A stretch of DNA of 64,000 bases, from assembly GCA_964019135.1 (NCBI GenBank), contig OZ025260.1, forward strand, positions 11,340,254 to 11,404,253. Direction: 5' to 3'. The first letter of the stretch is position 1. Each line of letters begins with the position of its first letter. Shown here piece after piece: positions 51,401 to 59,755 of the stretch. This DNA is from Arenicola marina (Eukaryota > Annelida > Polychaeta > Arenicolidae). The notes under the pieces were generated by a model. It ran no database searches and was not told the DNA's origin. It was given only the letters and a program-made list of their open reading frames with translations. Made by a program: the position numbers and the translations under genes.

Positions 51401-54400
51401 TGCTAGCTGATGCCGCGACGCGCAGTGTGCTAGCTGATGCCGCGACGCGCAGTGTGACAGCTGATGCCGCGACGCGCAGTGTGCTAGCTGATGCCGCGAC
51501 GCGCAGTGTGCCAGCTGATGCCGCGACGCGCAGTGTGCTAGCTGATGCCGCGACGCGCAGTGTGACAGCTGATGCCGCGACGCGCAGTGTGCTAGCTGAT
51601 GCCGCGACGCGCAGTGTGCCAGCTGATGCCGCGACGCGCAGTGTGCTAGCTGATGCCGCGACGCGCAGTGTGCCAGCTGATGCCGCGACGCGCAGTGTGC
51701 CAGCGGATGCCGCGACGCGCAGTGTTAGCGATGCCGCGACGCGCAGTGTGCCAGCTGATGCCGCGACGCGCAGTGTGCCAGCTGATGCCGCGACGCGCAG
51801 TGTGCTAGCTGATGCCGCGACGCGCAGTGTGCCAGCTGATGCCGCGACGCGCAGTGTGCTAGCTGATGCCGCGACGCGCAGTGTGACAGCTGATGCCGCG
51901 ACGCGCAGTGTGCTAGCTGATGCCGCGACGCGCAGTGTGCCAGCTGATGCCGCGACGCGCAGTGTGCCAGCTGATGACACGACGCGCAGTGTGCTAGCTG
52001 ATGCCGCGACGCGCAGTGTGCCAGCTGATGCCGCGACGCGCAGTGTGCTAGCTGATGCCGCGACGCGCAGTGTGCCAGCTGATGCCGCGACGCGCAGTGT
52101 GCCAGCGGATGCCGCGACGCGCAGTGTTAGCGATGCCGCGACGCGCAGTGTGCCAGCTGATGCCGCGACGCGCAGTGTGCCAGCTGATGCCGCGACGCGC
52201 AGTGTGCTAGCTGATGCCGCGACGCGCAGTGTGTCAGCTGATGCCGCGACGCGCAGTGTGTCAGCTGATGCCGCGACGCGCAGTGTGTCAGCTGATGCCG
52301 CGACGCGCAGTGTGCCAGCTGATGACACGACGCGCAGTGTGCCAGCTGATGCCGCGACGCGCAGTGTGCTAGCTGATGCCGCGACGCGCAGTGTGCTAGC
52401 TGATGCCGCGACGCGCAGTGTGCCAGCTGATGCCGCGACGCGCAGTGTGACAGCTGATGCCGCGACGCGCAGTGTGCCAGCTGATGCCGCGACGCGCAGT
52501 GTGCTAGCTGATGCCGCGACGCGCAGTGTGCCAGCTGATGCCGCGACGCGCAGTGTGCTAGCTGATGCCGCGACGCGCAGTGTGCCAGCTGATGCCGCGA
52601 CGCGCAGTGTGCTAGCTGATGCCGCGACGCCCAGTGTGCCAGCTGATGCCGCGACGCGCAGTGTGCCAGCTGATGCCGCGACGCGTAGTGTGCCAGCTGA
52701 TGCCGCGACGCGCAGTGTGCTAGCTGATGCCGCGACGCGCAGTGTGCCAGCTGATGCCGCGACGCGCAGTGTGCTAGCTGATGCCGCGACGCGCAGTGTG
52801 CTAGCTGATGCCGCGACGCGCAGTGTGCTAGCTGATGCCGCGACGCGCAGTGTGCCAGCTGATGCCGCGACGCGCAGTGTGCTAGCTGATGCCGCGACGC
52901 CCAGTGTGCCAGCTGATGCCGCGACGCGCAGTGTGCCAGCTGATGCCGCGACGCGTAGTGTGCCAGCTGATGCCGCGACGCGCAGTGTGCTAGCTGATGC
53001 CGCGACGCGCAGTGTGCCAGCTGATGCCGCGACGCGCAGTGTGCTAGCTGATGCCGCGACGCGCAGTGTGCCAGCTGATGCCGCGACGCGCAGTGTGCTA
53101 GCTGATGCCGCGACGCGCAGTGTGCTAGCTGATGCCGCGACGCGCAGTGTGCCAGCTGATGCCGCGACGCGCAGTGTGCTAGCTGATGCCGCGACGCGCA
53201 GTGTGCCAGCTGATGCCGCGACGCGCAGTGTGCTAGCTGATGCCGCGACGCGCAGTGTGCCAGCTGATGCCGCGACGCGCAGTGTGCCAGCTGATGCCGC
53301 GACGCGCAGTGTGCTAGCTGATGCCGCGACGCGCAGTGTGCTAGCTGATGCCGCGACGCGCAGTGTGCCAGCTGATGCCGCGACGCGCAGTGTGCCAGCT
53401 GATGCCGCGACGCGCATTGTGCCAGCTGATGCCGCGACGCGCAGTGTGCCAGCTGATGCCGCGACGCGCAGTGTGCCAGCTGATGCCGCGACGCGCAGTG
53501 TGCTAGCTGATGCCGCGACACGCAGTGTGCTAGCTGATGCCGCGACGCGCAGTGTGCTAGCTGATGCCGCGACGCGCAGTGTGCCAGCTGATGCCGCGAC
53601 GCCCAGTGTGCCAGCTGATGCCGCGACGCCCAGTGTGCTAGCTGATGCCGCGACACGCAGTGTGCTAGCTGATGCCGCGACGCGCAGTGTGCTAGCTGAT
53701 GCCGCGACGCGCATTGTGCCAGCTGATGCCGCGACGCGCAGTGTGCCAGCTGATGCCGCGACGCGCAGTGTGCCAGCTGATGCCGCGACGCCCAGTGTGC
53801 CAGCTGATGCCGCGACGCGCAGTGTGCCAGCTGATGCCGCGACGCGCATTGTGCCAGCTGATGCCGCAACGCGCAGTGTTAGCGATGACGCTGGCGACTT
53901 TAATAAGAGAAAGGTTTGCTTTCTTCACGTATGTTCGCTTTTTGTGCGCAGCGACCAGATAACGTACTATAGCAATTAGATAATTATATATTTTCTTGGA
54001 TGGCCTAGGCTAAAGGAATTAGCCCTGGGTTAAGTCGGGTCAGGTCAAGTTATTTGTTGAGACTCTCTCAAGTCAAGAATGGTTGATATGACCAAGAGAA
54101 TACAAGTAGATAAATAACAAGTATCATAAATGGACAAGAAACGGGACTGATTCAAATTCAGCGGTAGCTAAAAGTTTGATTGCATATTACAACCTGTTCG
54201 TGATATTGTATTTTTCGCGATTCTATTGCAGTTCGTGCGCTGCGAATCCGTTGAGATATTCCAATCGGCACCTCGAGTGGTGTACGCCTCCCCCTGGCCC
54301 CTCGGGGAGCTGACCCCCTGCCAAGCCACGCGGTGGGACCTAGACCCCCCCGCCCCCGTCCTGCAAGAGGGCGTCTGGCGGGAGAGGGGGGCGGATTACA

Positions 54401-57400
54401 TATCCCAGTTTATGGCAGTTACCCAACACCTCAACATGGGAAGCGCCGTGGACTTGTAAGTAACCAAACCGAAAAAAAGTGTAAAATGTGTATATATAAC
54501 AGCGCATCGGTGGGGAGGGGGGGGGGGGTGGGGGGGGGGGGGCTGGCAATATGTATTTTATTTGATGGTGGGGGTGGGGAGAGAGGTCCTATCGCTTAAG
54601 ACGTCAACAAAAAGTGTATGTTTCTTGCCGCATAATTCCACCTCGAGAGCCTCCTATCTTATCTATTACAAAGTCTAATTTAAAAACAATTAAACCGTCA
54701 GAAACAGTGTGTTCCAACATAATTTCGCAATTATTTCAGTGACATCTAGAGCCTACAAGACTTTTGTATAATAACACGCTGCGTCAGGCTGACGTTAACG
54801 CTCCATATTATAATGTTGTCTTCGCCGTAGTCTTGCGTTCTTTGACGACCGTGGCAATATGGTGGACCATGATATCTGGACGCGCGAGGCCGGTATCTGG
54901 AACCCATGTACAGCCATCGGCTCTACACGATTCGGCTTCACTCCAAATCGAGATCGGTACGTTATAATATTTTCCTGATTTCTTACTACTTTTCCGGGGA
55001 ACCTTCCTAACTCAGTTGTTAGTACGCATGCTGAGCTGCAGATCAACAGGTCGTGGGTGCGAACGCTGGCACTCATGTCTGGGACACGGTCATGTATTCC
55101 GGAAGTTGTTTTACCCCAATCTAGCCTTCATGTGTCTTCACAAAAGCCGCCTTAAACACCAACGTTTTATTTCATGTTACTGCTTGTCCAGTCGTCATCC
55201 ACGAAGCACTCATAACCTTATTTTACTCTACCTGTTGCGTCCCACTTGTTCAAATTGGACGTATTAGCGTCATTCTTCCATGATAATGCGAGCCATTGTT
55301 GCAGAATATCTCACGTGTGACTGATTCTAATCATTTTCTATAAAGATTAATGTCGATGTTGTGGATATTCGCATGGACCTTATAGAATCTTCTTAAGTAC
55401 TGGATCCATACGTGAATGGATTTTTTTTATGATTTGCATATTTTGCTAAAGACGATATAACGAGTGAGACTATATGCCGGTAAGAGTGGCCTGAATGGAT
55501 CAGGGCCGGTATTGATAAAACATACTTAGCGCTACGCAAATATATTTAACGCTAAGTAGAACATAAGGAACCGGTTTCCCGGATAAGAACAAAGAGAGAC
55601 CATTTACCACAAACATTTTCTGAATGAGGCCTATGCCAGCTGTGAAATACCTATCCTTTTTGTTATGAATATTGTCGCCACGCACAGATGAGGCTACGAC
55701 GAAGATGCACTGTTTGATAGACTGGTCTGTTGACGCGTACTCGTGCTTCAGGGTGGTCGCAATGGACTCGATCCGGTCACGGCTGAGTTCTCCTGGACTG
55801 CGAGGTCACATGACAGCGTTAGAGCGGCTCACTGCGCACTTCCTCATCCTGGTCACATCACGTGGTCTCTGCGTGATACGGGCCGAAGACCTGGAACCCG
55901 TGAAATTGGCGTTGGCAGGCGACGAGTGAGTGTTCGGGCCTTGACGTCAGCAGAGGACCTGATGATCCTGAGTATATTTTGTTACTTTTGTGTGCTTGTA
56001 CTGTTGTTAATATATGTGTTATAATTTGGAGCAAAGATGTGCGAAATTAGAATCATTGGCATAGTGAATTATTTATTATATACCGCTTGATACAAAAGTT
56101 GATTGTAGTATAATTGTGAATCTGCTATATGCAAATATCAATGTATGAGCACTGTTACTGGAAGGCTCTTCTATTCTGAATACACACGTGCAGAGGGTTT
56201 CCACGTAGAACATACTCAAAAGCGTTTGGGTGTCTGAAATATTTATATTTTAATAAAGTTCATGTACGTTATGATATTAAAGTGTCTATAAGTCAACATT
56301 TGTTCTTCTCTCATAGATACATACACGCCAGAGGTAAACTATTATGGCTTAATTTACACTATTTTGTTAATTGTAACATATTTCCTAAATAGTGTCTAGC
56401 CGATACAAAATGAATTCGCATACAATTTCTATTCAAAAATGTACTTTGTTTATTTTTTAATGAAGCCGTGCAGTTGTGGAACTACCGTTTTCTTCCGACA
56501 ATATATATGTCGAAGGCGCGTTCACTGTGCTGAAGCTCCTCGCAGTGGAGAACGGTGGTCAGAGGTCAGAGTTCGGTCAAAGGTCAGAGGTGGGCCAGAA
56601 ACCGAGGGCGGCTGTCGGCTTGGATGAATGGCTCATCGTCTTATCTCTACCCGAAGCCGGGGGTCAAGGTCAAAAAAGGTCAAAGCTTTTATATTTAATT
56701 TGATTTCGCGCGTAATGTTAAAGTTACCATTTCAACAGGATATCAGAAGCTAACCGGTGGGGCCGTCTGGACTGACCTACCGATTAGACCAATGTTTACC
56801 TCTTGTTGAAATTGAAACTTTAATGCATATTTAATTAAATCTATTTTGCAAATATGACGAATAGCAGGGCGTCGTTTCCTGATAATTCACGTTCTTCATG
56901 GAATGTTGCTCTCGGCCAGTAACACATGTGTTTAATACTATTACAGATTTGCCAATCGAAAAGAAATGTATTTCATTCTATATTAAAATTTTTGTTGCCG
57001 TGTTTTCTGACCACATCAGTGCAATCAGCCCACCTCCATGGCGGTACATGGCGGACGGTAGGATAATTAGGTGTAATAGTATTAACGGACTGATCGCTGA
57101 ACCAATGTTTGGGAATGTGTTTAGGAACAACATTAACATAGATATTAACTCACTTTATTTCCAGTAGCATTGACTCCATGACCGTGACGATTGAGCTGTG
57201 CAGGCGGGTTGTTGGGTTTCCAAGGGATGTGACCTTTGTCAGTCGAAACGGTGAGTTCACTGTGTAAAACACAGCTCACAGGTCAGCATCTACCCTCGGC
57301 CCACTGGATTGGCGCTTCTTTAAGCTCAGCCCTGGGGTAGGCAACGGGATCGCCTAGTGTCGAGTGTGTTCTGTTAAGCCGGCTCAAACAGCTGGTGTGT

Positions 57401-57995
57401 GGTTCGAATCCAACCTATTCAAATGTCCTTTCTGGAGCATAACGTTCGCATGTCTTGCTTTGCAAAGAGTAGTGGGTTGCCTTCGGAGACCTGGCTTTAC
57501 TCCACCTTTATCATTCTCATTGTCGCGATATGACATGGCATGCATGGTTCAAACTAAAAACTTCACGCAATTTAAAGTCCTATAAAAAAGTTTCTGTTGC
57601 ATTTTAAAATGTCCCCGTGTCTTTGATGTCATTTCGTCTCTAAACACTGCAGCGTGTATTATGTTAACTATTATATGTGGTACAAATAATAAATAATGGT
57701 TCCTGAATACTTTCCTGAATGTGCGTCCGACCGATTTTCAGTTGGCATGGTGGTGACAACTTCCGTGTTCCCTGAGAACCAGGACTGGGCGCGAGATATG
57801 CTGCTTCAGCTAGACAACCGTGGCAACGTCCTGCGTGTTTTACCTCTGCTGGGTCCCGGAAATCACGCCCTCACTCCCATGTACTTCACTAGTGATATGA
57901 TTGAAAAGCACAACCTTCACATGACCTCGGGCTGGTATTTGTTCTTCAATGACAACCTTGGGGGAATATGCAGCTCGAGGTTGGAACTTCAGTGA
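38896..57995 (+). CDS. Unrecognised 17-exon gene, predicted 1058-residue protein (whole gene)
   Basis: Exons: 38896-39496, 39733-39874, 40078-40193, 40695-40863, 42515-42657, 43088-43241, 44866-44999, 45419-45637, 46164-46256, 46698-46843, 47391-47573, 54232-54455, 54831-54956, 55752-55925, 56466-56678, 57165-57250, 57742-57995. Every junction is GT..AG and codon phase is kept at all 16, and the total (3177 bases) divides by three. Residues 1-80 are basic, 110-180 helical, about 250-480 helical and TPR-like (LYCNELGRLYMWTGEPTLAI), and 480-1058 beta-rich with short strands (FLILVTSRGLCVIRAEDL, EWLIVLSLPEAG), possibly propeller-like. No signal peptide or membrane segment is evident. I do not recognise the family and assign no function. 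Weak points are the ends of exons 2, 8, 9, 11 and 15 and the true 5' end; further upstream exons are possible. It converges with the NACHT-WD gene at 59756. Confidence 0.65.
39733..39874 (+). CDS. 17-exon gene, exon 2
   Basis: The acceptor is excellent (tctctctgttttcttcag). Codons read LCRLVDLLLPPLAHCHVGCN. The donor is uncertain: AAGAG|GTGTGC at 39874 or CCGG|GTAATA at 39934. Both keep phase 2, and the longer form would add 20 residues. Confidence 0.55.
40078..40193 (+). CDS. 17-exon gene, exon 3
   Basis: Acceptor ttttgcgtcag, donor TCTGGAG|GTAGAT. Encodes PLLQHVMPYVWWARGAVDLA and then EDALLQLIQKCSG, the first clearly amphipathic helices of the TPR-like region. Confidence 0.65.
40695..40863 (+). 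CDS. 17-exon gene, exon 4
   Basis: Acceptor cgtattattatag, donor CCAGCA|GTAAGC (phase 2). Contains LYCNELGRLYMWTGEPTLAI followed by QAFQQSADCSR, the best TPR-like helix pair in the protein (alanine and glycine at the packing positions). Confidence 0.68.
41180..42355. repeat. 37-bp minisatellite in intron 4, about 31 units
   Basis: Units gcagaccactagccttgcac then acactaccggtacctac, 37 bases with few substitutions. Each unit contains ccggtaccta with overlapping ACCGGT and GGTACC palindromes. It lies wholly within the intron between exons 4 and 5. Since 37 is not divisible by three, no long frame results. Confidence 0.96.
42515..42657 (+). CDS. 17-exon gene, exon 5
   Basis: Acceptor ggtggcgtttcag, donor GCAGAAG|GTAAGC. 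Completes a glutamine codon from exon 4 and encodes HALSMWGTALHTADSKCLPY and AALDSMLSFHLAYYAE, another helical, TPR-like unit. Confidence 0.7.
42690..42760 (+). mobile_element. tRNA-like SINE head in intron 5
   Basis: Reads tagctgacttggtaaagagg, ctgagctgcagatcagcagg and tcatgggtacgaaacccc, giving A-box-like and B-box-like blocks in tRNA order. It shares the core ctgcagatca(g/a)caggtc(a/g)tggg with 55010-55070 and, more distantly, with the array at 43263-44015. Confidence 0.6.
43088..43241 (+). CDS. 17-exon gene, exon 6
   Basis: Acceptor ggtgacattttgttgcag, donor CGGAGGAG|GTATTC (phase 2). Encodes GMESLQRLLGLAKGLVRQLP and LIYHVALILALLGQTADS, two helices that close the TPR-like region. The frame hits a stop four bases beyond the donor. 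Confidence 0.68.
43263..44015 (+). repeat. 53-bp array made from a SINE head, about 14 units
   Basis: Units ggtcctgggtcctccctggt, gtagtggttagcgcaataga and ccgcagatcaata repeat every 53 bases in intron 6, starting only about 20 bases after exon 6. The unit contains an A-box-like gtagtggttagcgca. The last copy runs into a B-box (gggatcgaattcccggcc) and a normal SINE-like continuation (ggacacctaatgacgag), so a tRNA-derived head appears to have been amplified in tandem. Confidence 0.88.
44305..44828. repeat. 34-bp minisatellite in intron 6, with dimer structure
   Basis: About 15 units of catgtttgaacatgtttcca then tcatgta(tcg/ctc)tagg. Units ending tatcgtagg and tactctagg alternate through the middle, giving a 68-bp higher-order period. 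The array ends about 37 bases before exon 7. Confidence 0.94.
44866..44999 (+). CDS. 17-exon gene, exon 7
   Basis: Acceptor gcgtcatttccag. Encodes HHLAFNGLDTDSMSSVLVGD and VLWRTQLVHPSLAKH. The donor CACG|GTAAAC at 44999 gives the phase needed by exon 8; a stronger-looking donor seven bases later (AAACG|GTGAGT) would break the frame of exon 8. Confidence 0.6.
45419..45637 (+). CDS. 17-exon gene, exon 8
   Basis: Acceptor cttcatattcgcag. Encodes WSVVEFGSFPLLPCSSRLM, AAVDVSVGDPHFTLSEHGFL and KMCLPPVYDVTIRPDNG. The donor chosen (GTCA|GTGTAT, 45637) is the second of three 52-base copies of the same boundary sequence and is the only one giving phase 1, as exon 9 requires. Uncertain. Confidence 0.5.
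45578..45730. repeat. 52-bp triplication across an exon-intron boundary
   Basis: The sequence ccgccagtgtatgacgtcac plus catcaaaccggataacggat occurs three times with cagtgtatgac at 45584, 45636 and 45688, exactly 52 bases apart. Copy one is inside exon 8, copy two contains the proposed donor and copy three is intronic. Confidence 0.85.
46164..46256 (+). CDS. 17-exon gene, exon 9
   Basis: Acceptor attgcgcctttag. Encodes ESLRPPHVTRVYDNEGVSVD and MFLHQTVEGH, ending at CATT|GTAAGA (phase 1). A longer form to 46342 (AAAAG|GTTCAT) stays open but gives the wrong phase for exon 10 and has a weak donor. Confidence 0.5.
46698..46843 (+). CDS. 17-exon gene, exon 10
   Basis: Acceptor agatttatacag, donor GCAAAG|GTAGGA, phase 0. 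Encodes ETLEEFDRSMAVQPRRRHKL and AVLWRDICLFVIQKYF. A second frame is also open across the exon, but only this one joins exon 11 without a stop. Confidence 0.6.
47391..47573 (+). CDS. 17-exon gene, exon 11
   Basis: Acceptor ctgtatgacttgcag, phase 0. Encodes YVNTVAGHIVGVHQGDQGAT, CEDCRQGG (a CxxC pair) and SGLKVCGTAVAFLFNAETLL. The donor CTG|GTTGGT is weak but joins exon 12 smoothly in phase 0. Confidence 0.62.
47827..53895. repeat. 27/24-bp CpG-rich minisatellite in intron 11, about 224 units
   Basis: Head-to-tail units cagtgtgccagctgatgccg then cgacgcg (27 bases), with tgctagctg and tgccagctg as the main alternatives. A second length form of 24 bases (agtgttagcgatgccgcgacgcg) recurs about ten times. 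All length changes seen are multiples of three, so one plus frame (9-residue period ADAATRSVP) and two minus frames (period RVAASAGTL or HQLAHCASR) stay open for most or all of 6 kb. Higher-order copies: a segment at about 49696 recurs 774 bases later at about 50470, and a ten-unit (270-base) block at about 52631 recurs at 52901. Each unit holds four CpG dinucleotides; several variants (gacac for gacgc, gcaca for gcgca) look like CpG decay. Confidence 0.97.
53896..54231 (+). other. Right end of intron 11
   Basis: Unique AT-rich sequence from the end of the array to the acceptor of exon 12 (ttctattgcag at 54231). Nothing else is visible. Confidence 0.5.
54232..54455 (+). CDS. 17-exon gene, exon 12
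   Basis: Excellent acceptor (gcgattctattgcag) and donor (GACTT|GTAAGTA). Encodes FVRCESVEIFQSAPRVVYAS, PWPLGELTPCQATRWDLDPP and DYISQFMAVTQHLNMGSAVD. The first strand continues naturally from exon 11 (AETLL-FVRCES), supporting a 6.66-kb intron between them. Confidence 0.68.
54831..54956 (+). CDS. 17-exon gene, exon 13
   Basis: Acceptor gttgtcttcgccgtag, donor GATCG|GTACGT (phase 2). Encodes FDDRGNMVDHDIWTREAGIW and NPCTAIGSTRFGFTPNRD. The intron upstream holds G-rich runs near 54514-54542. Confidence 0.65.
55010..55072 (+). mobile_element. tRNA-like SINE head in intron 13
   Basis: Reads ctaactcagttgttagtacg, catgctgagctgcagatcaa and caggtcgtgggtgcgaacgc: an A-box-like and a B-box-like block in tRNA order. 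Same family as 42690-42760, in the same orientation. Confidence 0.6.
55752..55925 (+). CDS. 17-exon gene, exon 14
   Basis: Acceptor gtactcgtgcttcag, donor GCGACGA|GTGAGTG. Encodes VVAMDSIRSRLSSPGLRG, LERLTAHFLILVTSRGLCVI and RAEDLEPVKLALAGD: alternating strands and turns as in a propeller blade. The open frame extends left of the acceptor, but only this start keeps phase with exon 13. Confidence 0.66.
56466..56678 (+). CDS. 17-exon gene, exon 15
   Basis: The acceptor tttattttttaatgaag gives the right phase (a later AG at 56474 does not). Encodes RAVVELPFSSDNIYVEGAFT, VLKLLAVENG and LDEWLIVLSLPEAG. The middle contains a purine-rich run of ggtcagaggtca-like hexamers translated as GGQRSEFGQRSEVGQ. 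The donor AAAAAG|GTCAAAG is one of several AG|GTCA possibilities. Confidence 0.55.
57165..57250 (+). CDS. 17-exon gene, exon 16
   Basis: Acceptor actcactttatttccag, donor CGAAACG|GTGAGTT. Encodes IDSMTVTIELCRRVVGFPRD and VTFVSRN. Only one frame is open across it. Confidence 0.62.
57352..57418 (+). mobile_element. tRNA-like SINE head in intron 16
   Basis: Contains a consensus B-box (ggttcgaatcc at about 57401) preceded by cctagtgtcgagtgtgttct and aagccggctcaaacagctgg. The A-box region is degenerate, so it is probably a SINE or tRNA relic and not a functional tRNA. Confidence 0.4.
57742..57995 (+). CDS. 17-exon gene, last coding exon (17)
   Basis: Acceptor ccgaccgattttcag, stop TGA at 57993-57995. 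Encodes GMVVTTSVFPENQDWARDML, LPLLGPGNHALTPMYFTSDM and HMTSGWYLFFNDNLGGICSS. The junction with exon 16 (VSRN-VGMVV) is in phase. Highly protein-like with no repeats. Confidence 0.7.
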
Positions 57996-59755
57996 GACAC
58001 TTAGATATTTCTGCGATAACAGTTTATTTTAGAAGCACTTTGCCATATATATAATATTTTTATGTATTTTTATCTTACATTTTTGGTTCGTATATTTCTT
58101 TTCTAACATATAAATATATAAGACTTATATATCTATTGTAGTTTGTAGACTTGCGTTACCTAAGAAAGTGAACAAGTTCTTGACGCATGAAAATTATTTT
58201 GTATCTTGTTGTGGGCTCAGGTCTATTTTTTAACTGAGTCATTTTATCAATGGTTCAACACCGGTTTACTGAAATGCGTATATATTTAAAAACGTTCTGT
58301 ATTTGAAAAGTCCGTCTAATCGGAATGCCGGGTCATTTCATGTATTTTATAATCTTTCTTCTAGTGTTACATTGTCATTGTGCAGAAACGGATAACATTA
58401 CTAGCCAACCTCGCTGTGATGTCTTTGTGAATTGATTACATATAATGAATATATATACATACATGTGCCAACGCCACTGGTTGCCAACACATTTCGATTT
58501 TATGTTGTATTTCTTTTCATTACTGGTCCTCATGTGTATCTATATTATTTGCAAAAGTTGTATTACTTTTAATGGTATTATCGTGTACGTTGTAAATATA
58601 TGAAATATCCCGATGCGTTATCCACAATAGGACATAAGCTCATATAATTGGTGTTTGATCCGGGTACATAGACTTCAATAATATTTGTATACGTAATTTG
58701 TTATTGTAACACCTGTAGTGGCCATTGCAGAGAAAACTCGTGTCACTCATTCAGATCGTCAGGCATCCGAACAAGGCCATACATCCTCTATGGTTACGCC
58801 ATTTGTCTGGTGAAAGAAGTCAATTCTACCTGTCATGAAAGATATTCATATTCTCCTTGCGCGATAACGCTGCGTCTTGTTGTTTTTCATGCTATATTTT
58901 AATGGTTTATTATTCCTTAAAATCGCGTATTACTGCAGGTTTTTGATTGTATCGATTGTGAGCGATACATCCAATGGGTACCATCCTTTCATGTTATGAC
59001 TTTCTATCTGTTTGGAATGTTGGGCTGTGCTGTCACGGTGTTACCGTTTGTGCGCCGTTTTGAATAAAAAACTCTAAATCAAATCACATGTACCTTTACA
59101 GTATGATAACAAAGATCACAGTGAATAGTTTGTTTTATCATTTATTCCTTAAATGAGATGACTGACATAATATATATGGCGTATACTGTAAATGCTACTA
59201 CTATAAATGGACTAAAATATGTTACAACCATAAATATAATCGAAAGAACTTTGCCAAATGATTATAAAGGGGTGCAATTTGAGCGCTAATATAACGCATT
59301 TAAAAGTCCTGCGGGAATTGTATTCTATAAATCTCACATAAATCTGAACAAGTCCCTGAGTACCGTGGCGATCTATGCCGCATTCGGGGACAGAGCGTTC
59401 ACATCTTCCACGTTAGAGCCCACGACATTGCTAATTATTACGAGTTGATGGTCGTGATAACTAGTACAATAACATTAAATCCGAAGGCGCCTGAAATCGT
59501 GTGATCTGACCCAAACCGCCGTGATATCCCTTCGATAGTTAATCGTCGTACGAATAATATTCTTTTTGTTCTGGGAAGTTTTGTGCGGTATATCTGCTTT
59601 AGCAACTAAAACTGTACCTTTGCATTGAAGAAGGTCATGCAATGTCCTATCGCACACTGTAAAACTCATCGCATCCCCCTGAAGGCACGCTGGCTGTGGA
59701 GACCTGAATACCTTCCACCCCAGACCATTGTTAACCCCATCGGCTGACCCAGAAG
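57996..59755. other. 3' regions of two convergent genes
   Basis: Holds the 3' untranslated region of the 17-exon gene up to about 59090, then AT-rich DNA and the presumed 3' end of the minus-strand NACHT-WD gene. A tttattcc at 59145-59152 reads as ggaataaa on minus and could be that gene's polyadenylation signal. No other element is seen. Confidence 0.5.
59063..59068 (+). promoter_or_regulatory. Candidate polyadenylation signal of the 17-exon gene
   Basis: A plain aataaa in the context cgttttgaataaaaaactct, about 1.07 kb after the stop codon at 57995. Assigned by position only. Confidence 0.45.

Noticed and set aside
47808..53979. Open frames of about 2,000 codons on both strands as giant repeat proteins
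   Set aside because: They arise from a 27-base unit divisible by three, occur on both strands at once, and the array lies between two exons that join in phase without it. The likely acceptor at the array's left edge does not fit the phase of exon 11. Kept only as a finding.
55672..55751. Leftward extension of exon 14
   Set aside because: The frame is open, but the upstream AG (55688) gives the wrong phase with exon 13; the acceptor at 55751 fits.
57020..57055. Extra small exon between exons 15 and 16
   Set aside because: Has an acceptor-like and a donor-like edge, but its phase does not join exon 16, whereas exon 15 joins it directly.
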